Assembly (NCBI GenBank): GCA_026874595.1
Contig: CM049307.1
Location: 27,566,362-27,630,361 of the forward strand
Direction: 5' to 3'
Source of the DNA: Sipunculus nudus
Taxonomy: Eukaryota; Annelida; Sipuncula; Golfingiida; Sipunculidae
Length of the DNA: 64,000 bases
Part shown: piece by piece, positions 12,304 through 23,918 of the stretch
Layout: each line of letters starts with the position of its first letter
Numbering within the stretch: position 1 is the stretch's first letter
The notes under the pieces: model-generated
What the model was told of the DNA's origin: nothing
Databases searched by the model: none
Seen by the model: the letters and a program-made list of their open reading frames with translations, nothing else
Program-made: the position numbers and the translations under genes

Positions 12304-12810
12304 CACTAGCCAACCATAAACATTAACCACTGGCCTAAATCCAACCATAAACATTAATCATTGGCCTAAATCCAACCATTAACATTAACCACTGGCCTAA
12401 ATCCAACCATAAACATTAACCACTGGCCTAAATCCAACCATAAACATTAACCACTGGCCTAAATCCAACCATAAACATTAACCACTAGCCTGAATCCTAC
12501 CATATATATTAACCACTGGTCTAAATCCAACCATAAACATTAACCAGTAGGCTAAATCTTGCCATAAACATTAACCACTAGCCTAAATCCTGCCTTAAAC
12601 ATTAACCACTGGCCTAAATCCTGCCATAAACATTAACCACTGGTCAAAATCCTACCATAAACATTAACCACTGGTCAAAATCCTACCATAAACATTAACC
12701 ACTGGTCTAAATCCAACTATAAAAATTAACCACTGTCCTAAATCCTACCATAAACATTCACGACTAGTCTTAATCCTTCCATAAACATAAACCACTAGCC
12801 TAAATACCAT
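12304..12810. repeat. 31-bp minisatellite, about 16 units
   Basis: The unit reads approximately 'ccataaacattaaccactggcctaaatccaa'. Inner units at 12,340-12,480 are nearly identical, and units toward 12,810 show more substitutions, so the left part is the most homogenised. It has no coding potential because stops recur in every frame. Confidence 0.9.
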
Positions 12811-14642
12811 TCAGTATTAGAAGTGTATATTGAAATTTGGTGAATGGTACATGTATCCCACAATGCTGCTCCCTCTTTTCCAAGTTATATGGCTGATATC
12901 GGCAGGTGACATCTTAGTTTCACAGATCCACATTCCAATGATTAATACATTATCTGTCCTCATAATCTGTTGGTGTAATGAGTTATTATTGGATTAAATT
13001 TTAGGATGCATTAGCTTTTGATTAATTATTACTATGTTTCCTTCCAGTGCACTAGTTTTATGGATTTAATAGATCCGAGATATTGCACTGAAAATATCTA
13101 TATGAGTTTGTATAGGAATTTTTGTTGTTGTTAGATCTGTGATGCAGATTATTGAGTTCTTCAGCATTTCCATTTAGGATATTCAGTTTCTGCTTTCATA
13201 CCAAGAAAAATCAGCATAAAAATATACAATGGAATAGCACCTGGAGAAAATGAAGTGCTCAATAAACTTCCTGTGTACATTTGGAGAAACAGAACAGAAA
13301 CAACCAAGTGTTGCATGTTTAATTTAAATCATGACTTTTCGTTTTGGTATATGATGCCTTGGCAGCAAACTTATTTAAACATCGGCTATATATAGATTTG
13401 TCTGCCATGTTGGGGAAAAATGTTGTGTGGAAGAGAGGAGAATTTGTGTGAACATCACCATCAGTAAGAGGAAGTTGCAGGGCCTGGGCAGTAAATCAGT
13501 TTGATGGTGTCTGGCCTCCATGTTGTGGACAGTTGTGCTAGTTTATTGAGTGGCGATTCCATACCAGGCTTGTACTTTAAGGTTCCCCCATTCTGGTGGT
13601 ATTTGAGGGCTCATCACACAGCCATACAAACGCTGTCTGTGGCCTGCAAAATGAATGCTCGTCTTTGATGGTGCATGGCCACTCAATACCAACTGCCCAT
13701 TATAAACTGGCATTGATAAGTGGCTCCAATGCATAGTAAATTCAGAGCAGATATCAGTTGCATTATTCCATGTAGCCATATTTGTGAGTTTGATTAAAAC
13801 TGTTTGTTTCATGTTTATGACAGTTGTTAACTCAAGGATGACAGTGTGTAAGGTAAGTAAGGTATAAATAACAGTGGGTAACTCTTAAATGACATCAAGG
13901 CATAATTCAAGTGGCAGTTGGGTACTGTTTAACCTACATTAGGTAACAAAAAAAAATTAAAGTTTAAATGACATCAGTTAGGAAAGGAAAATGTATCTTA
14001 GCGAAAACCCTCTTTATCTATAATTACTCTAACAATACAAGTCACATTTATTACTGTGACCCATTCATTATTTGAATGTACCAGAGCAGGCTCTTGTTAA
14101 TAGATGAACCTCATTCTGCTGGAGAGTGTTCCTTCTGGGTAATTGTACCTGTAATGGCATGGCAGAGCAATATTCAAGATGGATACAGATTAAATTCACC
14201 TAAATTGACCTGACCAGATGAGGGGTGGCAGCCTGTCATCAGAACCTAAACCCACGCAGGAAGCAGCAGTCTGTTAGAGTTGTTAATGTGACTTGAATGG
14301 CCTTGAGGTGTTAATTTAGTATTGATGTACAGTGTCATATATTTGACTAATACAGCTTAGCTCATGCTGACAACACACTTATGAGACATTTTAGGATGTA
14401 AGAACTGTGAGCACTGAATATTTTACCAAATAAAATCTGACAGGTTGATAACTGACATTTCTTGCCTGTATCTTGATCACCACATGATGTCATTATCCCG
14501 CACAGCTGTTAATTAAAAGATGCATGACTTTCTACTGATATATTTATAGCACTTAGTGGGCATTGCGGTTTAGGCCTAGGTTTATCTCAATATATGACTT
14601 TGCATTAAGTAGCTGTATTCATTTTATTTTTATTCGATTTGT
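12811..14642. other. Single-copy DNA, no gene recognised
   Basis: AT-rich with only short scattered open frames. The 89-codon open frame at 13,543-13,812 (-) shows no motif. 13,830-13,960 has short diverged direct repeats of 'gacagt...gtaa...taa'. Nothing else is supported. Confidence 0.4.
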
Positions 14643-14972
14643 GATCTCGCCTAGACAGATTTTAAATTCGGCTACAACTGAGATTACACTTGCAATGCGC
14701 AATCTCACTTAAAATCCTGACCTGCTCCATGATGGATTTTAATCTCGCCTAGGCAAGTTTAAAATCCACCTAGTATCATCCATTTACATAATATGTTTTA
14801 CCAGGCAGATTACCAACTCCCCTTGATGATACCAGGCAGACATTAAACTTGCCTAGGCAAGATTAAAATCCTGACCTGCTCCTTGATTGATTTTAATCTC
14901 TCCTAGGTGAGATTGTGATTCCAATCTCGTCCAGACAAATTTAAAGTCTGCCTGGATTGCAATCTCGTCTGT
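14643..14972. repeat. Fold-back cluster of AATCTCGCCTAGGCAAG-type repeats
   Basis: The phrases 'gattttaatctcgcctaggcaagttt', 'aaacttgcctaggcaagattaaaatcctgacctgctcc' and 'attttaatctctcctaggtgagatt' occur in both orientations around CCTAGG centres. The sentence 'aaaatcctgacctgctcc...gatt' occurs twice, about 175 bases apart (14,712 and 14,866). The segment can fold into several alternative stems. It may be a MITE or fold-back element, but no clean terminal repeat with target duplication was found. Confidence 0.5.
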
Positions 14973-15539
14973 GACATAAATATATCCTTATAATATTTGA
15001 TAAATATAATTTACATTATGAAATGAATACACCTTTTCAGTTTGATATGAAAACTCTTATTTAAAGTATATTTGCAAAAAGGTGTTGCTAAATGAAAATT
15101 CTGTAATACCTGTCAAACTAGAAGCCACAAAATTTTAAATTATTAATGAAAGAACAAGAAAATGTAATTATCCTACAATTAGTCCATATTTAATGGACAT
15201 TAATACCAGGATAAATTAAATTACATGTCCAATTTGGTTCTAAATACAAGAGGTCGCAGGAAAAATTCATTGTGATATTTTTTTCTGTAGGCAATATCAA
15301 ATCTGTCATCCTCCAATCATAGACAGCACATATTTTGTATTTTTATAGGTTTTCTGTTTGGATTAATTATTAAGTTCTAAATGCCTACCCATGCAATATT
15401 ATTCCTTTTTATGAATAATATTTAGGGTCTTCTGTTTAAGCTTTTGGTTGTGTGTTTAAATTTAATGTCAAGATTAAGATATATACATAATTTAATTTAA
15501 AAATTTTTGATTATATTTAAGATGCTGTACAGTGGAAAC

Positions 15540-15688
15540 CAACCTTACAACCACCCCACAATAGTGACCACTTTTCTTGGTCCAAAATATAAGATCCAGA
15601 TAACTTAGAATTTTACAGATATGACCACCCCAAAATTACGATCCCTTAAGTTAGTCCCCAATGTGGTGGAAATTGTGGGGTTCCACTG
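15540..15688. mobile_element. 149-bp MITE, pogo/Tigger-like ends
   Basis: The terminal inverted repeats are CAGTGGAAACC at the left and GGGGTTCCACTG at the right, and TA flanks both sides (15,538-15,539 and 15,689-15,690), consistent with a TA target duplication. CAGTGGAACC-type ends are typical of pogo/Tigger relatives of the Tc1/mariner group. The interior has two copies of 'gaccaccccaaaa/gtgaccac' phrases and no ORF. Confidence 0.75.
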
Positions 15689-16030
15689 TAATTATCAGCT
15701 CGCAAAATATGTAGTGTGTTATCTATATTTTTTTAGCTTTATTTGTAGTATTTAACATCAGGCCCAAGTTCTGAGAGGGTTCCTGTATACTTAGTGGTAT
15801 TATTTAATACAAGACTTATGTGGTTTTGTATATTCCATTTACTGATTAATTTTACTGCATTATGGCACAAACCATTTGTGATGACAGTGAAAAACATTTT
15901 TTTTAAGATGCTTGCACACCTTGCACAGATTACAGTAGTACCGAACATGAGCCCTTCCTGAAATAACCTTTTATTCCTCCTTCCTTACTTTATTGTGCAT
16001 CAAGCTTAATTTTTATTGGCAATTGTCTGG

Positions 16031-16044
16031 GTTGCCGTGGTAAC
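16031..16044. promoter_or_regulatory. X-box-like site (RFX), GTTGCCGTGGTAAC
   Basis: Both half-sites of the RFX consensus GTNRCC-N(0-3)-RGYAAC are present with a two-base spacer. It lies in single-copy DNA 5.3 kb upstream of the phosphatase exon. Occupancy is unknown. Confidence 0.35.
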
Positions 16045-16374
16045 CAAGATGATGCCATCAGATTGATCAATTTTATACAGACCAAAATTCCTAGATACAA
16101 AGATCCCTATGTAGTACTTGTGTTAAAGTTGGTTGAGGTTTTATAATCAATCTTAGTTTCCTTTCAGACCTGTGTTGGTGTTACATTAAATTCATTTAGA
16201 TGGAATTTTTTTTTGTACATGTTAACCAACCAGCTTGTTGTGGACATAACTGTTATAATGGAAATGATTATCAAGATCTATAGCTCAAGGAAACCCTGTT
16301 CAGTTTGTGTTCTGATGGTGGGATGTTATCACAAGTTCTTTATCAAAAGTGACATAAATGACTGATATGGATTC

Positions 16375-16870
16375 TGAGGAGTTCCTGCATCTTGATAGAG
16401 AGGGGCTCTTGTAGTCCTTCTAAACACAAAGACGTCATACAGAGGAGGCAGTATAAGACGTCATACTTGTTTCCTGTTGACGTCAAACAGTAGAAACATG
16501 TTTTTGTCATGCTCTTAAACCTTGGCATGACAATCAAAAGACCAAGAACTACATAATTGTTCCATAATTCAACCCACAGATCATCTTGTATATTCAAATA
16601 TTTCACACAATGTTGTCTTGCACTTAAATATTTTAATATGTCATGCCAGCATCTTGCTGACGTCAGACAGTATAAAGATTTAGATTTTGTAATGCCCCAC
16701 CTTGACGTGTCAATCTTTAGACATAGAATTTAAATTATCCTTGCATTATTGTAGCTCACCAGCTGATTCTGTTGTTTGAAGGTTTAATTGTCACAGGTGC
16801 ATTTTAAGAGGCCATACTTGCTTCCTGTTGTTAGCAAACATACAATATAACAGTTTTTCTTTTGCAGCCA
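16375..16870. repeat. Diverged tandem repeat with TGACGTCA-like sites
   Basis: Three degraded copies of a ~180-230-bp unit share 'catacttg.ttcctgttg', 'acagta(t)aa', 'atgcc/catgacaatct.t.agac'. GACGTCA sequences occur at about 16,431, 16,457, 16,478 and 16,658, with a TTGACGTGTCAA variant at 16,701. The GACGTCA core resembles the CREB/ATF site, but here it is part of a repeat and may have no regulatory role. Confidence 0.4.
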
Positions 16871-19079
16871 TAAAAACAGAAAATCCCAAAGAAGTCATGA
16901 AATTCAAATGTGAAAGTTTAGTACACAAAAAGTTGAAATTTTAGAATATGTTTAAAAAATTGTGAAGAAAATAAAAATGTTGCTGTTCTGACAGTTATTT
17001 ATTTCTTCATGACTTTCACATCTATCAGTATAGTAACAAATTTAAGACAAGCATATCACATGGGAGACAAATGAATTTTAAGTACTTTGTGATTAGAATG
17101 ATAAAGCTCATAAGCATATATATGTCACAAAGAAATACATATTGAATATAAATGAGGAGTGTTATTTGATTAATAGGCTGCAATTTTATAAGGGTCTTAA
17201 AAGCCAGGAAATTTTGAAATCATGAAAGTTTGATCACTGACTGATATCCATTCAAAGTTCCCCCATTCTTTGTTAATAAGTTTAATTAGAATAACTTAAT
17301 TTGTCAAAAATCAGAGGCTGCACCATGACACTTCCGCCCAAATGATAGATCAAAGAAGTTCTCGCAGTTCTTATGTTCCCATGCATGTCTTTAATTAATT
17401 TTATTTTCATTATTCATGTATTCATTAGGGGTCATTGATAATACTTCAAATTTTTTTTCAAATGTAAACTGTACACCATACACATTTATGTATATGTAAT
17501 GCTGCTGTCCAGTGTGAAACCTTTTGTAAAGATATACAAAATGGGAAAAGATTTGTCATATTCATGCAAGCCTGTAAATTTAACTAAAGTAATAACAGCA
17601 CCACCCTAAATTAAGCCCACTTTCTTCATGCAGTCCTCAAAGTGGTAGTATTATGGAGTTCATCTGTATTAGCTGTTTATATTCTGAAATTTTAATTATG
17701 TGATCAGTTAATACATTACTTGATTTATATCACTTTATCTTAGTCAATTAATTATTTTCATAAACTTATGACTAATCTATTAGATGTATTATGGAACATA
17801 ATTATGAATTCCTTAAAGAGATTGTCTAGCTCATCAGTGATACATGTTCAATAATTCTTAATGAAAATTTACTAATAATATTTCTTTATTTTGGCAGTGC
17901 TTAATTAAGTTATATTGTTAGTGTTATCAGTAGTGCTAGGGTTGATATGTAAAAGATTTTGGTATTCAGATTCTCATAGGTTTAGGCTGTAGTTTACATG
18001 TTTATAGGTAATAAGTTGGCATAAAACCAAACAAGACTGACATTAAGACCGTAAAATTAGAATAATCAGTTATATATGTCAGCAACAGTTATAGCAAAGC
18101 CAAACAATGTGTCTGACTGTGATGTGCGAGATTGTGTGTACCAGTAGTCAAGACTATTACTCCTACAACTGTTGACAGCCAAAGATTTTGCTAGCTAAGC
18201 CATCTGTCCAGTCCCTCAACAAATGTATAAAACCCATTAAGAACAAAACGCATACTGGTATTTAAAATTCAAGATCTCTTGCCTTTGAGTAAAGAAATTT
18301 GATTTTATTAACTTGAATAAGGCCAGTGGTGGTAATAAAAAGTTTAGAGTTCTTAAAATTACATTTCTTCAGTCACATCACTTGTTCACCTATCATACTA
18401 CAATAAGTCACCCTTTACCAGTACAAACAGCAAATTTATTTATGAAGAACAATAGTAATATTTTGTTCAAATTAAGAGCATTGGCATTGCCTTTCTTAAA
18501 GAAAAATCATTTAGTACAGTTGTAATTTTGATAACCAGGTTTTAATAAAAAAAAAAAAGCGGAAAGTTTTCACAGCATCCATAATGTTAGATTTTGCTCA
18601 ATTTTGTTACACCTTTTCAGTATTCTGAGAGTACTCTCAACCCAGTGTATAATTTATATATATTTAAGTAGGAGAGTGCCATGATTAATTATAACAACTA
18701 TTTGTACAATCCATGTAAAATTAAAATAAGTTTATATTTATAAAAATGTCTTTATTAAAACCTGTCATAAGACTGGCTGGTAGTTGTGTTACCACCTGTT
18801 TCTGAATGCTGATCATCTGGGTATGTTAATTGTTATGTATGATTTTTTATTCAGATTTAGTGGAGGTTTGATACAGGTTTGATCATTTGTCTGTTTGTTC
18901 TTCTTTTACGAGTTATGAATGGTAATCAAATATTTACTCGCCGAAAAATTGTTATAGAAGGTCATCAAAGCAATATTGTCAGAACAGAAATATCAACTCT
19001 GTCACTGAATTAATGTGGCATTTATATTTCTGCCTGGAAAAGTTGAATCAATGATCATATACTTCTGCCAACATAATTA
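16871..19079. other. Single-copy AT-rich DNA, no gene recognised
   Basis: Rich in poly-A/T runs (for example at 18,549) with many stops in all frames. No exon with splice signals and a recognisable motif was found. Confidence 0.4.
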
Positions 19080-19985
19080 TATAGTCGTACGTCGTGCGTC
19101 ATCTGTACGTTAACCATAGCTATCTCAAAAACAGCAGGAGCTAGCATCACCAAATTTTTTGCAAATAAACAGTTGTCTGAAAAACTCTATATGTTTTTTT
19201 TTTTTTTTTCTAACTGCATTTTCGGAGTTTTTCTAGGGAGAAAAAGCTAAAAAAGCTTTAAAAATCTTCTTCTCCGCCAAATTGTCCAATATTTCACAGA
19301 AATGATCCCGTGAACAATCTTTCTCAAGTTTGTTCGAATGGTTCCAGTTCAGAGATTTTTGGCTGAGTTACAGGAGGCTGAACTTAGTCATCTGTCCAAA
19401 AAAGCACATTAAAATTAAAATCTCAGAAACGGCTAGATCTATCATCAGCAAATTTTATACCAATGTTTGTCACATAAGTCATATCTGAAATTGAGGTATT
19501 GGTGGTGCCACCTACATTGATACGTTTTTTACAAGCGAAAATGTAAGTTTAGATGCTTCTAGCTTATACTTTGTTTTATGATGAAACTGTTAAGGTAATT
19601 GGTTTAAACTTTACAAGAATTATTCTATGGTAGGGTTCTGTCAGTTTTATAAGAGTAGGTTAGGTAAATGCAGCTTTAAAAAAACATTGTAGCCAATTGA
19701 AAAAGGCTTTATGTGTTTGAAAACAGATTTGACAACATGCTGAGTTTCAGCAGCCAATTCAAGAGGTCACTCAGTACAACCAGGTGGGGTCCAGACATCA
19801 CCATGGCAACTGACCTGGCTCTGTCTGGTGTCTAGACAATGTGTCTAGACATCTAGACCATCTAGACACAGCATCTAGGCGTCTAAACACAATGTCTAGA
19901 TGCAGAATTCCCAGATTATTGGAACTATATCTTTCAACTGTTTGAAAAAACTTGGTTTGCATTTTAAGCAAATCAGGTTTATCAT
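19080..19985 (+). repeat. Family-B fragment, plus orientation
   Basis: Begins with the GTACGTCGTGCGTC tract and 'ctgtacgttaacc', then 'gcaggagctagcatcacc', 'gttccagttcagagatttttggctgagttacagg' and 'atgatgaaactgtta', all in B order (compare 28,256-30,170). The last 200 bases are a shortened version of the B block at 30.56-30.7 kb and include TCTAGAC repeats at 19,829-19,905. The next repeat begins directly at its end. Confidence 0.65.
19829..19905. repeat. TCTAGAC short repeat cluster
   Basis: The heptamer (G)TCTAGAC/CATCTAGAC occurs about seven times in 77 bases, some with one change. It looks like a local slippage expansion within the B fragment. Confidence 0.6.
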
Positions 19986-20761
19986 CAGGTCACATGTGAA
20001 CTACTGCTCCCTCATTTTTGGTTGATCTCTGACCTTTTCTCGCTGCCCAGCATCCATTTGTGCGTCTGCTTCCACACATAAACCCACATATCTCAGGAAC
20101 CGTTTGACCGATCAGGCTAAAAATTTTGCGCAAATGTAGCCCTTTGATAGCTTTATAACATACACTAAAAATGGTGGCGCCACCTGCAACCATTTTTGCA
20201 CAGCGTCCATCTGTTCATCTGACCTTGGGGTAATATCACTCATATCTCCACAGTGGTTTGACTTACCCACCTGAAATTTTGCAGGTTAAATACATCCTGG
20301 TCAGCTTTCTTGATTTTATGACAGGTGGCGCCACCTACATTCACGTTTACTCTGCAAACATCCAAGCTCATAATCGGGAACCGTTTGATCTATTGGGCTA
20401 AAATTTTGCGTGTGTATAGATCTCACATAGCTCTTCATCATAGTCAAAACTGTTGGCGCCACCTGCAACCATTTATGCACAGTGTCCATCTGTTCATCTG
20501 CCTTGGGATAAAATCCCTCGTATCTCAGCAGTTGTTTGACTTATCCACCTGAAATTTTGCAGATTTATACATCCTGGACAATTTTCTCGATTTTATGACA
20601 GGTGGCGCCACCTACATTCACATTTACACTGCAGACATCCATGCTAATATGCAATACACCTCACTCTATTCCCCTTGCCACTTAATCCATGCCTCCCTTC
20701 ACCCGTCCCACTCTGATTTCTGCGAATGCATATAGTAGCTTGACAACTACCCATATTCTAG
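19986..20761 (+). mobile_element. Non-autonomous Helitron-like element, copy 2
   Basis: Co-linear with 9,080-9,848: 'cacatgtgaacta', 'gacctctgacctttt', 'catttgtgcgtctg', 'cacacataaaccc', then three or four sub-units each with 'ggcgccacct' and 'catccatgctaatatgcaa'. It has the same end, CCCATATTCTAG, at 20,761 followed by TTTT. A GTAG/CTAC stem precedes the end. The 5' terminal ~130 bases, including the hairpin, are missing relative to copy 1, so this copy is 5'-truncated or fused to the B fragment before it. Confidence 0.7.
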
Positions 20762-21314
20762 TTTTAAAATGTCCTAGTCTGAAACTTCAGGTCCAAAACG
20801 ACCATTTTGCTGAAATCATTATGACTAAGGTGGATATGCCGGACATAAGAGGATCAATATTAAATTTTAAAAATAAAACCTCCATTCATACTCCCAAACT
20901 TTGCACAGGTTTGCATTAGGTGTGTAGGCCTTGTTATGTATATGCCTTTTTTGTTTCTGAACAACAGACAGTTTCTCATTCTCTGTCTTTATTTGGGTGT
21001 TTAATATAATCACTGCATAGTCCTATTTTCAGATTTTTATGAATTGGTTAATGATATTGTTCAAGAACTTCAGCAAGTATACTGAATAGTTCCTGCATGG
21101 CCTGGCCTATTTTTGCTTATAAACCTTCAATTGCCAGTAGTGTAGTCAGACATGTTAATTGACTTAATTCACTATCAGTAAATGCCAAAAGTCTAAAAAT
21201 GTCATCAACCCAATATTACAGTAGTTATTGCATGTTGCAAAGTTAGACCAATGTTGGTCTGACACTGTCTTGCTGCCTGGGTATACATATTTCATTTTGA
21301 TATATTTGTTGCAG
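20762..21314. other. Presumed intron upstream of the phosphatase exon
   Basis: AT-rich with no repeat recognised. It ends in a T-rich tract and TTGTTGCAG, a good splice acceptor for the exon that follows. Confidence 0.4.
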
Positions 21315-21520
21315 GTTCAGCTTCCAGAGACACAGATCAGGCAGCTCTGTATGATCTCGAGGGAAATTTTTCTGGAACAGCCCATCTTGGTAGAACTTGA
21401 AGCCCCTGTGAACATTTGTGGAGATATACACGGACAGTTTGAGGATCTATTGTCTCATTTTGAAAAGTGTGGTTACCCGCCTCATTCCAACTATCTCTTC
21501 CTGGGTGATTACGTTGACAG
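21315..21520 (+). CDS. Internal exon of a PP1-type Ser/Thr protein phosphatase (partial)
   Basis: Encodes 68 residues plus two bases of the next codon. The exon starts in phase 0 after TTGTTGCAG and ends before GTAGGT, a good donor that splits an arginine codon. The peptide begins [12 protein letters not shown] and contains [14 protein letters not shown], the metal-binding GDIHGQ signature and, at the end, [10 protein letters not shown]. These are landmarks of PPP-family phosphatases in the order and spacing of the PP1 catalytic subunit, N-terminal third of the metallophosphatase domain. The Asp and His of GDIHG and the Asp of GDYVD, which bind the two active-site metals, are intact. By eye about a quarter of positions differ from typical animal PP1, for example [17 protein letters not shown], whereas true PP1 is nearly invariant. 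It is therefore probably a divergent, lineage-specific PP1-like paralogue. PP2A and PP2B fit less well. No partner exon was found in the window, so the gene has introns longer than 20 kb upstream and 40 kb downstream, or this is an orphan exon. Confidence 0.85.
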
Positions 21521-22546
21521 GTAGGTCATTGTCGCTTTTGAAATAATCACTATATCTGTTTGGTCAGCCCTTCCCAATATTTAATTATCAATCCAAATCT
21601 AATAAGAGAGAAATATATGCACCTCTGCTTGAAAAATGCATCTTGGTTCTGTGGATGTCTCCTGCAGGTATACAATTACAAATGCAGTTAAACCTAAGTT
21701 ATTCAAACAGTTCGCATTCTCAAAGAGTTTGGACACATGAAGGTCTCTGGACAATATATCTGTGAAAATAGACATGAAAAATATACGTTGAATTGTATAG
21801 AAAAACATAAAAGCTCATTTAAAATCTGGATAAATAAAATTTTTGTGAAGATTGATGTTTGAATCTGATAAAAGGACAGGTAACTCAACAACCAGCATAT
21901 TGAAACAGAATGAATATGATGACTAACTTTATATTTTTGGTATGTCAATGAAATCTCCGTTAGAGAAGTTTACCTATTTAGCATTAGATATATATACATA
22001 AAGATTTTTTATGGTAGGGATTTAAATTTATTATCAGAGTAACTGTTATTATTTCCTTGATTTTATTAAAATCTGGTCAGAACAAGTATACCATAAACAA
22101 TATTTGGTACATTCAGTCTTTGTTTCAGTTATTTTGTAAAGGACTCAAGGCTTGATACAGCACTAAAATCAAGCAAGAATGCCGACAACCTACTGTGACA
22201 GTATGACCACTGGTCTGTAAATCTGCCATAATGAACTAAACAAGACAATGTGTTTTAATGCAGATAATACTTATTTATCATCAGATCATTGAAATAACAA
22301 AAGAAGTTTATAAAATTTTTTAGGCGATGGAAGTCTTTAAATGTATGGATATATAGCAGAATATATAAAAGATACATGGTAGAATATGTGGTGTAGAACT
22401 TTCAAATTATAATATCTAACAATTAATTAATTAATATTTTAATTGATCAGAGCAGCAGGAGCAGGTATATATAGTCTGTTCCACAGTGGGGTGTCCATTG
22501 AAATTTTGAAATATTCTCATAAATTGGGAGAATAATTACAAAAAGT

Positions 22547-22549
<3 letters not shown>
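21521..22549. other. Presumed intron or flank after the phosphatase exon
   Basis: AT-rich and single-copy. Short open frames on both strands carry no motif. I searched by eye for the next PP1 block (the GNHE-containing exon) and did not find it. Confidence 0.4.
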
Positions 22550-22636
<87 letters not shown>

Positions 22637-22637
22637 A
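22550..22637. repeat. (TA)n microsatellite, ~88 bp
   Basis: Nearly perfect TA dinucleotides, with TGTATA interruptions near the ends. The open frame across it encodes only alternating Y and I and is not a gene. Confidence 0.95.
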
Positions 22638-23142
22638 ATATTTCCCATATTCACAATGATTTAAATCAATGTTTTCAGGCAGATAACATTTTTCCTCTTG
22701 GCATATATACTGATAAACACATTATAATTGTGGGGAAATATTACAATACAGCGGGATTCCTTGTCCGACCCCATCCGTTTAAAATTTTTTGTAGGATTGG
22801 TTGCGACCACTACCACATAAAAGGAATCAGTCCTTCATAATATCATATGTTCAACTCTATCAGCAACCGTGACCATACTGTGACTGCAGTTGTTTAAAAG
22901 AAATCGTAGCTTTAAGCCACACAAGTGCTACTGGCTTGGACAAAAATAGTAGTAAGCCGAGTTTTGTGGCTTGACTCGGCTTGCAAAATGTCGGCTTCCT
23001 TAAACTGACCTGAAAGCCTATATTCATTTGATGATGTTACAAAGTATCCTTTTTATCTAAACAAGTGATCTTTATATTATGTGTTACATATTGGATCCAT
23101 TTTACATTTAACTAGTATGTCACAGATTAAATACAGAGTATA
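22638..23142. other. Single-copy DNA with GGCTTG/CGGCTT short repeats
   Basis: GGCTTG/ACTCGGCTTG-type motifs cluster at 22,930-23,000. Related motifs occur at 24,140-24,200 beyond the MITE, suggesting the MITE may have split or landed beside an older repeat. No gene recognised. Confidence 0.3.
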
Positions 23143-23918
23143 CTGTGGAAGTGGTTAATTTGGCGTGACTGAATTTTCGCGCATTTTTCATTTTAAAGCA
23201 TTAGCGCAGTCCAAATTTTCGCGCAAATCAGTATGTAAGGTAATAAATTGTGTGTCAAATTATTAAAATATTTATAAAAGACAGGTTTGTAACATTACCT
23301 ACATCCCACCTAACAACTCTAGGGTGACCGCTAACATGCCATGGGCCACTTGTCGAGTACTGTGACTGAAATGTGTGAACAATGCATAATTAATCAGGAC
23401 AAATCATGTTTGATGATGCAGTGGTACTGCAACCATCAACATTGTTTGACATCTGAGTAAGATGTAGAATTTCTCTACAACAACAACTGTGATTTTACCA
23501 ACCAGAAGCAGCCATCTATGTCCAAACAACAATCAGAACTGACAACAGTCACAGGTCGCTCTCAGTTTAATCACACTTCAAAGCTATGAGAAGTTCTAGG
23601 GTATGTCTTAAAAGGCTAATTATTGTTTCACAGTTGTCTCTACAAATCACTATAAATGGGAGGGGTCTTTTTCGAGAAACCACTTGCTCTGAACTCTTAT
23701 GACAACATGATTACTTTAACATTCTGGTTGTAGAAGCCTTAACTCAAGCGACCATGCATGGAGGGATTATCAGACCCACATGACTGTGTGTCAGGCGAGA
23801 ACGCTTAAATCTTCCGAACAATCGCATCATATTTACACATGTTCCTATTTTAGTGCAAATCTAGCTCCGGCTAAAAGCGCAAAAAATTAAAACCCCGCTA
23901 ACAAAATCACTTCCACAG
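23143..23918. mobile_element. 776-bp MITE-like DNA transposon remnant
   Basis: The termini are CTGTGGAAGTGGTT at the left and, inverted, CTGTGGAAGTGATT at the right, each flanked by TA (23,141-23,142; 23,919-23,920). Subterminal 'ttttcgcgca' and 'gcgcaaaaaatt' phrases are also loosely inverted. The TA duplication points to a Tc1/mariner-related mover. There is no transposase frame. Confidence 0.7.

Noticed and set aside
12304-12810. CRISPR-like regular repeats
   Set aside because: 31-bp units adjoin directly with no spacers; minisatellite.
22550-22840. 96-codon frame over the (TA)n tract
   Set aside because: Half is YI dinucleotide translation; the remainder has no motif.
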